The translations under genes were made by a program, and so were the position numbers. From NCBI GenBank assembly GCA_034769895.1, contig CM068375.1, forward strand, positions 253,497,542 to 253,561,541: DNA of 64,000 nucleotides. The letters are read 5' to 3'. The notes under the pieces are model-generated. The model had not been told where the DNA came from and did not search any database. It saw only the letters and a list, made by a program, of their open reading frames with translations. The stretch comes from Magicicada septendecula. Its lineage: Eukaryota > Arthropoda > Insecta > Hemiptera > Cicadidae. Shown here in pieces: positions 49,047 through 61,901 of the stretch (position 1 is its first letter; each line of letters opens with the position of its first letter).

Positions 49047-49060
49047 TACATGTAGCGTGC

Positions 49061-49755
49061 TGCCGCGCGTTTAATTGATGCTCTATGTAAATTATGTCAT
49101 GTAACTCCTAAATAATGAAGTATGGTAAAAAATGTATACAGCTGCCTTCCGTCACTGTAACTCTCTCTCATTTTCTTACTCTCACCCACTCCCCCCTCTC
49201 TGTACCCTCACACTCTCTCTCTCTCTCTCCTTATTCGTTTTATTTCTTTCCTCACTTTTTTTCAAGAATGAGCCAAGGAACTTAAGTGCATTTACACCTG
49301 CCGGACAACCCTAAGGGTGCCTCTGTGAGAAACAATAAAATTTCTGAAGTGTTTATGAAGTATGAAGGACACTAGCCTTTTCTACAAACGTTATGCACAG
49401 TTTAATCTGGGTTGTGGCATCGGGAACTCAGAAACGGTTAATACACGTCAGCCACTGCTGTGTATAGTGATAATGTGTTGTGTCTATTCAGCGTAACACC
49501 ACAGGTCTCCAGCCTCCAGCACAGAGATAAGATTTCTCATTCATCTGAATCCCGCCAAGAGTATTCAAGGTCAAATAACATTCCTAATGTGCAATGGCAC
49601 AGCAATGTATGTTTACAAAACATACTACTGTTGGCTGACACATATACAGATCTACGTCTGAACTAATGCAACCTCTTAATTATCTGTACAACAGTTGTCT
49701 GTTTTTACCTTTCCACCAAACGTGTTGGTAGGCTGACGTGTCCGTACTCCTATTA
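49061..49755. other. No gene; short CT-rich stretch
   Basis: Contains a CT repeat at about 49209-49229. No coding similarity, repeat ends or RNA genes recognised. Confidence 0.5.
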
Positions 49756-51400
49756 TTAAACTGAAATCAGAAAATTCTACAATAAGTTAAACCAAGGTAG
49801 GAAACCCTTTAAGCCCAGGACAACAGCTTGCCGTGACACTGATGGCACCCTACTTACAGAAAAGGAGAAAGAACTTTGAAGCTCTTCTTTCTAAGAATGA
49901 CGAGGTGAACAACTATGTACCACCTGTGCTAGAGGAACATAAACACATCGAGCCTCCGCATGAAGATAATATGAAGATAGCTGCAATAAAAACCCTTAAA
50001 AACAACAAAGCTCCTGGTTCTGATGATCTTCCTGCGGAGCTTTGCCCAAACGGTGGCCCAGAGCTGGTTAAAACCCTTCAACACCTTGTCATTGATATAT
50101 GGATAGAAGAGAAACTGCCAACAGCCTGGCAGAAGACAGTTATATGTTCCACATGCTGATCAGGTGATTGGTCGATATCAGTGTGGATTTAAGAGAGGAA
50201 AATCGACAATAGACCAGGTTTTCACACTCCGACAATTTCTGGAGAAAGGTAGGGAACATAAACTACAAACCCATCACTTCTTCATAGATTTCAGAAATGC
50301 ATACGACAGCATTGACAGAAAAGAACTTTACACTGCTTTTGAAGAACTGGGCATACCAAAGAAATTAATAAGATTGTGTAGGATGACAATGCTGACAGTG
50401 AATGTCATGGTGAACATTCAGAATGACTTATCAGGAGAGTTCGACTATGGAAAGGGAGTTCTCCAGGGCGATGCTCTTACTTGCCTCCTCTTCGTTCTTG
50501 CCTTAGAAAAAGCTATGAGAGATGCTGCAATAATTCCTCCGGGGCTGTATTCAACAGGTTGGTGCAGGTCCTAGGATACGCCGATGACCTAGATATAATC
50601 GGGAGGTCCTTTCGAACAGTCACTGAAGCCTTTCTTACTCTTGAAGGTCCTGCAAGTAGGCTGGGTCTCATAATAAAATGAAAGCAAGACGAAATACATG
50701 GCTACAGGACAGGAGGCTAGAGAAGGAGAGCACATCCAAATTGGCATCTATTCCTTCGAAAAAGTCAAAAACTTTGTTTATTTAGGATGAAAAGTTAACT
50801 CCGATGGGGAAACAACAGAAGAAATAAAGCGAAGAATCACCTCAGATAATAGGTGCTTCTTTGGTCTCAGACCCCAAAGAGAGCAGAATAATTGCCAGGA
50901 GCATCAAGCTGCTTTTGTATAAAAAACTGATCCGCCCAGTTCTCACCTTTGGTTCTGAGACCTGGACCATTTCTAGAAAGTCTGAGTCAAGCCTGCTGGT
51001 TCATGAACGCAAAATCCTCCGCAGTATATTTGGTCCAATATGTGTAGGAGGTGAATGGAGGAAAAGAACCAACCAAGAACTGAACACTCTTCTGAATGAA
51101 CCAGATATTGTGAAAATTATAAAACTTGGTAGAGTTGGCTGGACACGTGATCAGAATGGGGGAGAATGAAATACCAAGAAAGGCACTCACAGGACAGATC
51201 TGTGGCACCAGGAGAGTTGGTAGACCCAAACTACGTTGGGAAGACGGTGTGAACTACGATGCGAGCCATACCTTGGGACCCGGAACTGGAGAGCAGCTGC
51301 ACTTGACCGGGACAACTGGCGTAGGCTGGAGGATGCCTTTGAGGACGCCTTGACTCAGTAATGGGTTGTTGCGCCGTTGAACTGAACATTATTATTAAAC
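49756..51400 (+). pseudogene. RTE-like LINE ORF2 fragment, internally deleted
   Basis: Plus frames give linker and RT parts: KLNQGRKPFKPRTT, LKNNKAPGSDDLPAELC, AWQKTVICST, then a jump to IGRYQCGFKRGKSTIDQVF, so RT motifs in between are missing. Next are FFIDFRNAYDSIDRKELY, VLQGDALTCLLF, a frameshift, and the catalytic block LGYADDLDIIG. The C-terminal tail has FVYLG, LTFGSETWTISRKSE, LRSIFGP and VGRPKLRWEDGV. Stops and shifts occur at about 50157, 50545, 50681 and 50790. The 3' end has ATT-rich repeats (51385-51440). No endonuclease domain is left. Clade assignment by motif similarity only. Confidence 0.8.
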
Positions 51401-54349
51401 ATTATTATGTAGTTACTATTATTAACATTAGTTATTAATATTGCATGGTAATGTTGATTTCCAGGTCAAACGTAAAGTTACCTGTATTCTCTCTCTCTAT
51501 GCGTTTATCTTTGAATAGGGTTTTTGCAGTAGCTTCTCCGCTGTTCTTTTATATTGGCATCGTCTATTCTTTTACTTGTTACAAATATTCTTGTAATGTT
51601 TTAAGTCTGAACACATATATAATTGATGTTTGTTTCTATTTGTTTGTAATCCTTCTAGATTTTGTTTACGTATTTATTCGTGTCGTACCTACATTGCTGT
51701 ATTCCGGCTTTGCTTATTTGAGGATACTTGTCTCTTAATTGTGTAGTCCCGTTTTCTGTCTGTATTGTGTTACACGTATCTTTACTGATCTATTTTTACA
51801 CTATTTTTACTAAAATTACGGGTTTTTGGTTACTCTAGAGGTTTCTTCTTATAATATACTTTTTGCTTTTAGCTAGGCGCTATCTGCATGCCTCATAGGT
51901 TTATTGCCGACCGACAATATTCCTCTTCACTCTTATATCCTCATTTTGCTTATATAGGCCTATGTCTGTTTTTAAATACCATCATGTTTGTATGACTTTC
52001 TTTTGATGTTTGCCTTTCCAGGTTTAGTTCTACTTTAGCTGCAAGAATCTGGTTACTGTAAAAATCTTTCTCTGGGGAGCTAGTAGAGTCTTTAATTGTT
52101 TGGAAAGGTAGTAGAGTCCACCTAGTGATAACTAAGATGAAGTCTACTTGATTGCGAAAGCTACCACTAGGGGAACGTCATGAACACATAACTTTACGTG
52201 ATGATGAACTTCTGGCTTACAAATAATAAAAGTTGTTATCAGGACTGAAGTAAATTTATTGTTCACCTATTCATTTCGTGACGTTAATCCATTTTTTCCA
52301 TAATTCCGATTCTCTAGCCGTTCTTTTAATTTTTGTATTTAAGTCTGTAAGTATAGTTCTCTTTACGTTAATAGTTTTTTACTGTCTCTTTCCAGTATTG
52401 CATAAAATTCTTCTTAATGTGTGTCATCAAACTCCAAAATTGAATCATTTGCTTGCTCTGTATGTATTCATGTTAAAGAGTTGAGAAGGGGTAGTTCAAG
52501 AACTAGTGAACTCCCGTTGCTAGCTTAGACCTAATACTGCGTTACTTACGCTTTTATTTTCCGAGGTAGCTACACCAGTTCTTGAGCATTTTAAATTTTA
52601 TAAATAAAGCATTATTATCTTTAGAATCTTTGTATAGCCTATACGAGACTAACAAACGTGAACATTGTTTGCAAGGGGGTACGGCATAGGAATCCTCGGT
52701 ACTTCTTACAAATAAAATTAGGCAGTGGCGCATCTACGGAAAATGTCAAGGGCTCAACTCACTCTCCAAAGCTAGTAATTAGTCTTCAACTCAACACAGG
52801 CCAATACCTGAGCCTACTGCATGTATCAAACTGCATCTGTCAAACCGCTCGCAAATAGCTGTTGAAATAAAGGCATTAACAATATTTTGTAAATTTGTGA
52901 AAGTAAATCAAATTTTCATTAATAATGACTATAAATTAAATTTAATAATTAACGTTGAATTGAAGAACAGATTACTGAATAGCTTCACGTAGCGGATTGT
53001 GTTAAATAAACGGGAATATGAATCATCTAGATATGGTGTCGATTAGAGGCGTTTGAACTACAAAAAGTATAACTAGTCTAAAAGTTCCTACCTAAAGAGG
53101 ACTCTCTTGGGCAAGCAGTTTATTTTTGCTAAAACATTAACGTTTGGTGCACACTGAAGAGTCCGCTCTTTCGTTTTTGTTGTTGCCTAATACAAGACCT
53201 CACTTATAATTAAACAAAATTGTTAGTTTTACTGTGTTTGATGCAGTTTCGTGTGTTATTCCCTGATGGTAAATAATATACTACCTTTTCCCATCTAAGT
53301 TTGTATCTTTGAATCGGTCTTCCTTATTTATCTTTGCTTTATTTCTCTTCTACCTTCAACATTTGTTTTAGCCTTTTGCCTGCTCGTTTTATATCTCGTC
53401 ACGCCCATAATTTTGTATTGTCTTGAATTTTCCATTCTGCTTTATTATATAAAACACTTTCAATTATATAAAACTATTATTTATAGGAAAACAAAAATTT
53501 TTAAATATCATAGAAACAAGAGTGTTATTTAGACACAGTAAAGTACAAGTTTCTCTTTCATTATATCTTCGTTTACAAATTTCGACGGCAACTAAATATT
53601 TTTAAAAATACCACTTACGGTAGCAACACAATGAGAGAAAAATTATAAATAATGTGAGCGAAATATAGGTTTTCTGTTAGAGCATTCCATTACAAATTTA
53701 TTCTGTATAAATACGCAAAATTAAAATTTTTTGGAAGGCACTTTTGACGTTTTTTCTCCGGTTACATCTTGCTTGCGACAGTTTGGTAACTAATATGTCT
53801 CCTGAATATGTTACTTGCTTATCGCACGGCAATGCGATAGTGGGGTTGCCACCTTCGGGCTTAACGTCCAGCCCGATTTCTGTAGGTTGTCTCACATAAA
53901 CTGTCTATGTTATCATATTAAAGAGACCAGATTTCCCTGTACACAATAGTACAACCCATTAAATCCAACTTGATTCGCGCCTGTAATATTCCAAAGATAA
54001 GACAATCCAGATCATTTCCCTTACGCCTCAACTTAGCACTGTTGGCTACTATTGATCTCCAAAGAATATTTATCGACCTTCCGGTCTAAATCCATACGGT
54101 TGAGCATCAGAAGGGTAACGGGTAACCTCTTGTAAGATATGTCACTTCATCACGGAGAACCGTCTTGGCTGGAGAGAGGCTGAAGGCTTCTTTGAGAGCT
54201 AACATTACTTCATCCAACACTAAGAATTTGAGGACCAGTACCTAGTTAATCCGGTACAACGAGTACCCAACCCAACTTTTTAATCAGCGGGTAAAGAAAC
54301 ACGCTTGAAGTTCTACAAGGTGACTCTTCCTTGTCTATGGGTTTGAGAA
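51401..54349. other. No gene recognised; AT-rich DNA with one hAT-like terminus
   Basis: At 52724-52740 CAGTGGCGCATCTACGG resembles a hAT end, but no partner end was found. ORFs (for example a 97-codon hydrophobic one at 51445-51738) lack recognisable domains. Confidence 0.4.
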
Positions 54350-54690
54350 TTCTGACTTATAAGAACGAATTCCCAGAGCAGTCGTTTTCAGGCGGTCTCA
54401 GACGCGTGATATTATATATTCTTCACAAATGTTGATCGCAAAAGAAATCGCGATGTACGGCAGGAACTGAGTATTTTATGTATATTTGATAGGACTGCCC
54501 ATTATAGACTAAAATGGTTGGAACTTTTAACCGAAGCGATGACTGAAGCATTCTCAAACAACTATTGAAAATTGTAAGCAGAAATCGACGGAGAGGTGTG
54601 GGGCGTCCCAAGAAGCATTGGAATAACCAGCTCTAGTCTTTCTGCTTGGGCCCGGAACAAACTACTTTTGTATAACCCTTGCTGATGATG
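54350..54690 (+). pseudogene. 3' end of another LINE ORF2
   Basis: Plus translation includes RRGVGRPKKHWNNQL near the end of the coding region, followed by a GATGATGATGG tail. This is the typical C-terminal signature of LINE ORF2 debris. Upstream frames are heavily damaged. Confidence 0.55.
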
Positions 54691-55399
54691 ATGGTTGTTA
54701 TTACTAGTGACGTTTGCTTTTCCTCTAATTTATGGAATGGTAAATGAGTTTAGTGAAGATATCCAATATGGTTCTTATTAATATATTAATAAAAAATAGT
54801 TACTGAAATGTCCTTGATGTGATGAATTATTAGAAAGCTAAATAAAGTGTAGAGAGAACATTTCAATTTAGATTATTACAAGCAGAGTACATAATTATAT
54901 CAATTTTAAACAAAAATATTTATTTTGAGAAAGCAATCAATGATAACTTTGTGATTAAAAAGAATTATAAACAAAAATTTTGAAAATTCAAAATTCTAAT
55001 AAAATGGAGTCTTCAAAAGTTCAAAATAAAGGTAGCTAATGCAACGTTACACTACAGTTTGAATGAATAAGTCAGTATTTTTTATCTATTTGAGAATTAT
55101 AAATTGTTAATAATTACGATAATTTGGTTAATCACTAGCGTTAATCTTTTTGAAATTTAAAAATCTTATGGGCACATTCAAGTTAGAATTTTAAAGCTTA
55201 AGAGTGGTGTTACAGGAAATAATAAGAAAACAAGAGAGTAAATATCGGTATGGAGAACCATACATGACTTCCATGTTCTAAGATTTATATTTAAAATACT
55301 TTTCGAAATGAACTATTTCTATAGAAACTACTTCTTTCTTCAGCCTTGACCACAGTACTGTGATCACTAACGTATACCACCTCACGATAGTGCACTCAA

Positions 55400-55460
55400 T
55401 TTTCACTGATGATGGCAGTCGATAGCACTGCCGAAACGTCTGGTTTTGTAGAAAACATCG
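55400..55460 (+). ncRNA. Degenerate hammerhead-ribozyme-like motif
   Basis: CTGATGA (55406-55412), a hairpin GGCAGT...ACTGCC as stem II, and GAAAC (55433-55437). A possible stem I pairs TTTTC upstream with GAAAA near 55452, with a bulged A. The layout is the type I form known from Penelope-like elements; cleavage competence is doubtful. Confidence 0.5.
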
Positions 55461-55717
55461 GATCAAGCCCAAACAGCCCAGGAAGAAATTTTAACAACAA
55501 ACTACTTCTTTGTTGCCGATAACGTAGTACACATGACATATAAATAAAAATTATCCCCACCCCCTTCAACTATCTTTTCATTTATACAAAATTACCCCCA
55601 CCCCGTTCAACTAGCCTCTTCATTTATAGATATTTCATCTACGTTTCTACAGTGGATTATTATGATCTTCTTATCAGGATACTTTATTTTGTCAAAATTA
55701 AGTACTTTACTCTTGCT

Positions 55718-56280
55718 AAAACACAAAATGTTGCAGGTAAACTACCCTTTCCTCGTAACCGATCTTCACCAAAATCAATAGGCCTTCAATTTTCTACAAT
55801 TCAGGAACGTACACAAAAAAATATTTGATTCTGTTTGAATGTGCGGCAGTTATCGTTCGTCATAGAAACAAATTACCATTGTTAAAATATAAAATGTTGC
55901 AGGTAAACTACCCCTTTCCCTTAACCGATCTTCACCAAAATGAAGAGACTTTGAGTACTTAACAATTCAGGAACGTATGCAAAAAAATGTTTGATTCTGT
56001 TTGAATGTGCGGCAGTTATAATTCGTTAAAAAAAAACTGCCCTTGATAAAACATAAAATGTTGCTGGTAAACTACCCCTTTCCCTTAACCGATCTTCACC
56101 AAAAACAAGTCTTGAGTATGAGTACTCTAGAAATCAGGGTAGTATGCACAAACTTATTCGATTCTGTTTGATTTTGCGGCTGTTATCGTTCGTCATAGAA
56201 TAAATTACTGTTGTTAAAACATAAAGTGTTGCGGGTAAACTACCCCTTTCCCTTAACCGATCTTCACCAAATCTTAATTT
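55718..56280. repeat. Tandem repeat, four units of about 165 bp
   Basis: ATGTTGCAGGTAAACTACC-type starts at 55728, 55894, 56058 and about 56226. Every unit has TTAACCGATCTTCACCAAA or a near match and, between starts, GATTCTGTTTGA and GCGGCAGTTAT. Confidence 0.85.
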
Positions 56281-57933
56281 AAATTAAAACTTTGTAGTTC
56301 ATACTTAATGCAAATACAAATACATTACAAAACGCAATCGAATTTGAGTATCTAATTTTAACAGCAGAATAAAGTAAATAGGTACATTTCGTTTAACGTT
56401 ACGGTATTCTATACAATGTTTCCCACAATAAGCAAAGTCTAAAAAAGGTTGTATCTATCAAATATCCACGATTGGAGTCTTCAACATCAGATTGTTGAAA
56501 TCTCATGAGTTTATATGTGTGTATGGGTGTGCGCACTTGTTTATCCCAGGTCATAAACTTAATATCAATAATACAATACTGGCAACGGAATATTTGCTAA
56601 ACTTGAAGCATTTTAAACTAATAAACACTAAATTAGGTGATCATTACTTCTGTTCTTATAAAACTTACGTGAACACTGAAATATTTCTGGAATATTTGTG
56701 TAAATATGTAATAAAGTAGGAGTAGTAATCTAAATACTTGTTAGACTGTTACGTATAATTTACTGATGATAATTAGGTATATCAGAAAATGTAAATAAAT
56801 TATCTAAAATGGACATTATTTAAAAATATCACTCGTTTTTACGCTGATATAAAGCATGGCTTCTTTCGTTCATAAACCTGTCTGGTGTTTATAATCACAT
56901 AACAGTTGTGACTACTTATGCAAGGCCACACGCTGAATGAAATCGAGTTTGTTTATTAAACACTCTTGGAGTGGACTGAATATTATGTCTTCAACTGTAT
57001 ACACAAGAGCTGGTTTCTGTTATAAATAGTTCTCCTTGATAGTACTACATCTGACAATTGCTGCATACCTTCATGAAACAATTTTGTTAGTCATCAGTAC
57101 GAAAACTTTTACACATGACAATTTATAGGAAGCAATTCGAACTAACCAATTACCCGGCCGTGAATTGATCACAAGACATATCTGGATGTTATCGAGGAAT
57201 AGTTACTTTCGGGACAAAAATCTCGTAACAAATAGAATTTTCGTAAGAATGTATACAAATATTTTTTCAGGTTACAAATAAAACTTTTCCATGAGAGATT
57301 ATTGTCTATTATGAAGCCAAGATATTTCATTTTTTTAGTTTGTCAGTCACCAAGCACCTATACATGCTTGACATATTTGACATGATGCTTCATAAAAAAC
57401 AATATCAAAATTCAACCTAGACTCTCAGAAAGAAAATCATATATTTTTTAACTTAAAACCATACTGTATTTTACTAAATCAATACTTTATCTAAATCGAC
57501 AATCATTTAACCGGGAAATAAAAAAATATATACAATAGTTATTTATTTTTAATTTACTGTTTTAATAAACAACTTGCCATGGCTGACACCTCTCTGAAGA
57601 GTGCTCGGCGGGGAAAGTTGCGACAGGACTACTTGCCCAAACTTACTGTCTAATGTAAACGGAGTTTCATACATCTGTCGGAATAAATTACGATATTAGC
57701 TCGTGCGAGCACGTAGTGAACACTTGCACAATCTCTTGCGGTAAAAACGGCGTCTTAGTGCAAACACCTACTGGACACTACTTGCGTATTTCCTGTCGAA
57801 CTTTTTCTCGCAGTGTAAACGTAGCTTAACAGTCGCATATTCATTCCTAGCCTCTCCCCATCCTCAGACGTCTCGGTAGTAACGCTAATGAACGTACTGC
57901 TCGTTATTTTTACTCTATCTCTCTGCCTTCTTG

Positions 57934-57940
<7 letters not shown>
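56281..57940. other. No gene recognised
   Basis: AT-rich to about 57570, then a less AT-rich stretch (57580-57840) with GTAAACGGAGTTTC and GTAAACGTAGC. No coding or repeat identity could be assigned. Confidence 0.4.
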
Positions 57941-58029
<89 letters not shown>

Positions 58030-58260
58030 CGTCATACTCTAATAGAAATTAAATTTTAAATGACAATCAAATTTTAAATATTTTTACCCTCTCACTTACT
58101 CTTTCTCTCTGTCCTTCCCTGTCGCTCGCTCACGCTCACTCTTTCCCACACCATGTGTCCTTTTGTTTTAACTCTCTCTAACCCTTCGACAGAAAGATAT
58201 AACTTTTTAATATAAGTGTTATTCTCTCTCACTCACAACACACACACACACACACACACA
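57940..58260. repeat. Microsatellite cluster: (CT)n and (CA)n
   Basis: CT repeats 57943-58029 with small breaks, and (CA)n at about 58234-58260. Confidence 0.92.
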
Positions 58261-61074
58261 CTTTCTCTTTCTTCACAGAAAATTACAGAAAAATTAAACT
58301 GTTGTGAAGAATCAAATTTTTAACGTTTTCGCCCCGATCTCTCTCCTCTCCCTCTACCACTTTTTCTTTTGATTCATGATATGCACTATTGTAAAGCACA
58401 CATCAAACGGTTTATAAAGAGAATAAAATCAAAAGTGGGGAAGGTAAGAGAAAGAAAAATGAGGAAAGTGGGAAAATGAACTTATAAGTGAAAATATGAA
58501 TATGAGAGAAACACAAGCGAATAATTAAAAAAGGACATAATCTTTGACCCACTTAGCACAGTCTGAATCAGGCTTGGATTGCGTTTGTTATTTGACCCTG
58601 TGCGTTTATGCTATGACAGTGTTGTCATTTCCACGGATTCCACAATGATTACAAACTAAATGAAAAAAAGGCACGCAGAGTGTATACAGACGATGGTAGT
58701 ACTACGTGGTGGACAAACCATGAACTACATATTGAATATCAATTTTCAAAAGTCTGTCAATTTGGCACCCGCAGGTAAAAACTAAAAAACTCGTGGTGCC
58801 AAAATAATGAGTTGAAAGTTAAAAAAATTAAGATTTCTCATTAGCGATGTGGCCATAAAGGGTGTTTGTGGAACTTATAAACTTTTATTCTACAGAACAC
58901 ATTTTCTATAAGGGATTACATTTTGGCGTCCGATATACGGACGTCAAAATCTAACAGACGCCACGACGATGATAAAATTTGTTAAGACGGACGCACAAAT
59001 GTTAATAAAACATATATATATATATTTTTTTTATAACAGGACCAAATATCATTTATTTGGAGTTATATGTTAAGTGTATACTATATTCATGTTTAAATAA
59101 ATTTTAATAGTCGAAACTCCACTCGTATGTAATAGCGATCAAAATAATGCATTGTAAAAGATGCACACGCGGCTGTTACATAATCAGCTCGCTGTGGAAA
59201 GAAGACGACCACACCCCAAACTTTCAATTATTAATATTTCGGAAACCAGTAAATTAAGGCGAAATCTATTATAGCCAAAATGTTTGCCGAAATATTAATA
59301 ATAAGGTGTGCGAATTTTATGCAATATAATTAAATAATAACAGAGTTAATTAATTTAATGTGAATAACTTCTGTAATAATTGGGCTACCTTAATGAGCTT
59401 TTAATATGTTATAAATATAAGAATTTCCAACAAATTGTATATTTTGGAATTAGCACAACTTGGTTTGCAACCAAGAAAATCGCAATTTAAAACTGTCACA
59501 GGAAATCCGGACCGACAATTCAGTTCCGCTGTGTTAAGAATATTAGTAATAATATTAATTCTCCATCTGTGGGAAACTAATTTCGTTCTCACGGACTAAG
59601 GTGATTCAAATTTTGTGTAGTAGGGAGAGTGTGTCAGCCAATCAAATCATTTGAAGAAATCCCAACCAGCGCGGAGTTTTGGGGCTGACCGAACACTCTT
59701 CTGCCAGTATTTGAGAAGAACAGACGTACTTCTTCGATCGTCTCAAAACCATAGTTTTGTGAAGATTCATCTGAAGACTCTACGTGGTCAACATGCATAA
59801 TTACGAACATTATAATACAGACCAACTGTAACGATTCGTAATTACAGCATCCAGTCGAGATACTCTTCATTTCAACAAACAAGCTTATTGTTCACTACAA
59901 GCTGTGGTCATAAGCACGCAAGAGATCTACAAGACTACAAGACCTTACTTCAAGAATACGACAGAGAGGCCATCTAAACCATTGGTGAATCAGCTGACGA
60001 GCAGAGCTACCACTCGAACGACACACACACACACACACACACACGCTGACGTGGAACGTGAATCGACGAGGGACGTAAAGCAGTTCTCGCAGAAAGCCGC
60101 AGACGTAAAAACTTCAACAAATAGCAGAAGAGGAGAGGTTGCTGATTTCCGAGCTCAACGCCGAAACCCAGGACGCTCAAGTAGATCACTATCTCTAGCC
60201 GATTGGTCAAGGACAGCGAGGGACATCTGGAGCATCTCTACGATCCACTTCAAAATCAGGAAAGCAAAATCAAGTTATCTATTTTTCAAACGTTAAATTT
60301 TCTTTCTTTTTCAATTAAAATCATTGTAATTTAAATCATTCAGGTGCCACAAATCAAAGACTCTAGTAAATAAGAATAATTCATTTGTGATAATCTGTAT
60401 AGCCAGTATAAGTAATTAGTAAGCTTTAGTTAAGAATTAATAGAGATAAAACAGAAAGCGCTATACAAATCTTAACAAACAATTAAATAATTTGCTCATA
60501 CTGCAGTATACGAGAGTCAAGTCACTAGTAAATAAAGGGACGTGAACTAGACTGTCATGCCTAGTTTATTTTGGAATATATTCAATTAACTTTAGAGTTT
60601 TCATTTTATTTTCATTTGAATCTAATTTAAAGCAATTTAATTAAATTAAAGTAAAGTAATTAATTAAATTTTCAGTTGAAATTAACTCTTCAAAATAACG
60701 AGTTCAACTTCTTTAAATTATCAACCATTTAAAAAACATTATTCAAGATCTATTTATTGTTTAGACTGTAAGGATATTTGATCATATAACCATTTTATTC
60801 TTGTGTGTTATTGGAGTAATAAACACCGTTTTATTACCCCATATTGTATTTTTTTATTGCTGTACTACGGAGCCTACCAACCTCACAAAACTCTTCACTT
60901 TTAAAGTAACTTATTTAGTGTGCTGTTGTCATATATTTGAGATTACATACTTGCGAAATAAAATCCAAAATCCACACGCCCTAGTCGGAAGAAAACCGCA
61001 AGATCGGATAGCAGGTAGGTGCTCATACACTCACACAACACAACAACAACGCATATAAGTAGAGTTACAATATA
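58261..61074. other. No gene recognised; possible solo LTR at about 59600-60870
   Basis: Contains a near-perfect palindrome at 58920-58950 (ATTTTGGCGTCCG/CGGACGTCAAAAT). The stretch 59612-60870 contains a polyadenylation-type AATAAA near 60821 and no supported coding sequence. A 130-codon ORF at 59904-60296 spans a CA microsatellite and lacks domains. A solo LTR is a guess, because no target duplication was found. Confidence 0.3.
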
Positions 61075-61138
61075 TATATAATTTGTGATGTTTTCAATTT
61101 GTTTCTTCTGCAAGTAGATAATATTGTATATTCTTTTT

Positions 61139-61188
61139 AACACCTGACGCACGTTTCACTGAAAAATATCAGTATCATCAGAGGTGTT
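61139..61188 (-). ncRNA. Type I hammerhead ribozyme motif, left palindrome arm
   Basis: Minus strand: stem I strand AACACCT, core CTGATGA, stem II ACTGA...TCAGT, GAAA, a tiny stem III (CG TG CG), cleavage triplet GTC, then AGGTGTT, which pairs with the first strand over 7 bp. All core nucleotides are present. The minimal stem III is typical of Penelope-like element ribozymes. Confidence 0.8.
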
Positions 61189-61249
61189 TCTAAGTGAATT
61201 AATAACAATCGAAATAATTCTATTAATTCGATTGTTATTAATTCACTTG

Positions 61250-61299
61250 GAAACCTCTGATGATACTGATATTTTTCAGTGAAACGTGCGTCAGGTGTT
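61250..61299 (+). ncRNA. Type I hammerhead ribozyme motif, right palindrome arm
   Basis: Plus strand: AAACCT, CTGATGA (61257-61263), stem II ACTGA...TCAGT, GAAAC (61281-61285), GTC (61290-61292), AGGTGTT. The core is identical to the left arm; stem I has one substitution, leaving 4 bp plus outer pairs. Confidence 0.78.
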
Positions 61300-61497
61300 A
61301 AAAAGAATATACAATATTATCTACTTGCAGAAGAAACAAATTGAAAACATCACAAATTATATAATTACTGCAAGAAACATCGAGTTACTTATATAGAAAA
61401 TGATGAATATGTGTATATATATATATATATATAATTTCATTTGTAAGTAATAATTACATATGAAATCTTAAACAAGTCACAAAAATTCTACTAAAAA

Positions 61498-61553
61498 TGT
61501 TGTACCTTGGACCAGTCCAAGGTACAACACTGACACTGGTCCAAGGTACAACA
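61498..61553. repeat. Subterminal motif cluster of the right pogo end
   Basis: Three copies of TTGTACCTTGGACC: forward at 61498-61514, inverse at 61515-61529 and 61537-61553. They mirror the pair at 3974-4010 on the left. Confidence 0.65.
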
Positions 61554-61876
61554 AGTGTCCATTTTTGTAATTTTGTTAAGGTTAACAAATTCAGGTTATG
61601 TTTCTTAAAAACTTGTTATTTTATCTTATAGAGAATGAAATTGTGGTACTTACCTACCTTAGTTCTGCTTTCAAATACAGCACTGTAGTTCTATTATTCA
61701 AATCAAACGCACACTAGAAAATTACTCGGCAAGTAGGAAAACCAAAATCATTCAGTAGCACATGGCTTGAAAATCTAAAATGGTCACCAGCGCAGTAAAT
61801 AGCACCTGGTGTCACAACTGTCAACTACATATACTTAAAGTCAAGTTTCTCCACTAGATGGCAGAGAAATTCAGTC

Positions 61877-61901
61877 TGGTCCAAGGTACAACACTCTCCC
61901 C
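61877..61901 (-). repeat. Right terminal inverted repeat of pogo-like element
   Basis: 25 bp, perfect inverse of 3791-3815, followed by TA and the resumed gypsy-unit sequence. Confidence 0.85.

Larger units (their letters stand above)
61075..61363. repeat. Long palindrome, about 138-bp arms, 13-nt centre
   Basis: 61075-61213 is the inverse of 61227-61363 with few differences (for example GTTTCTAAGTG versus CACTTGGAAAC). Each arm contains a hammerhead ribozyme motif. It lies at the inner edge of the right pogo end. Confidence 0.9.

Noticed and set aside
54680..54705. CTGATGATGATGG as another hammerhead core
   Set aside because: No GAAA or stem II partner follows; it is the simple-repeat tail of a LINE.
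59904..60296. 130-codon ORF
   Set aside because: Runs through a CA microsatellite, has no domain, and the composition of flanking DNA is the same; probably chance.
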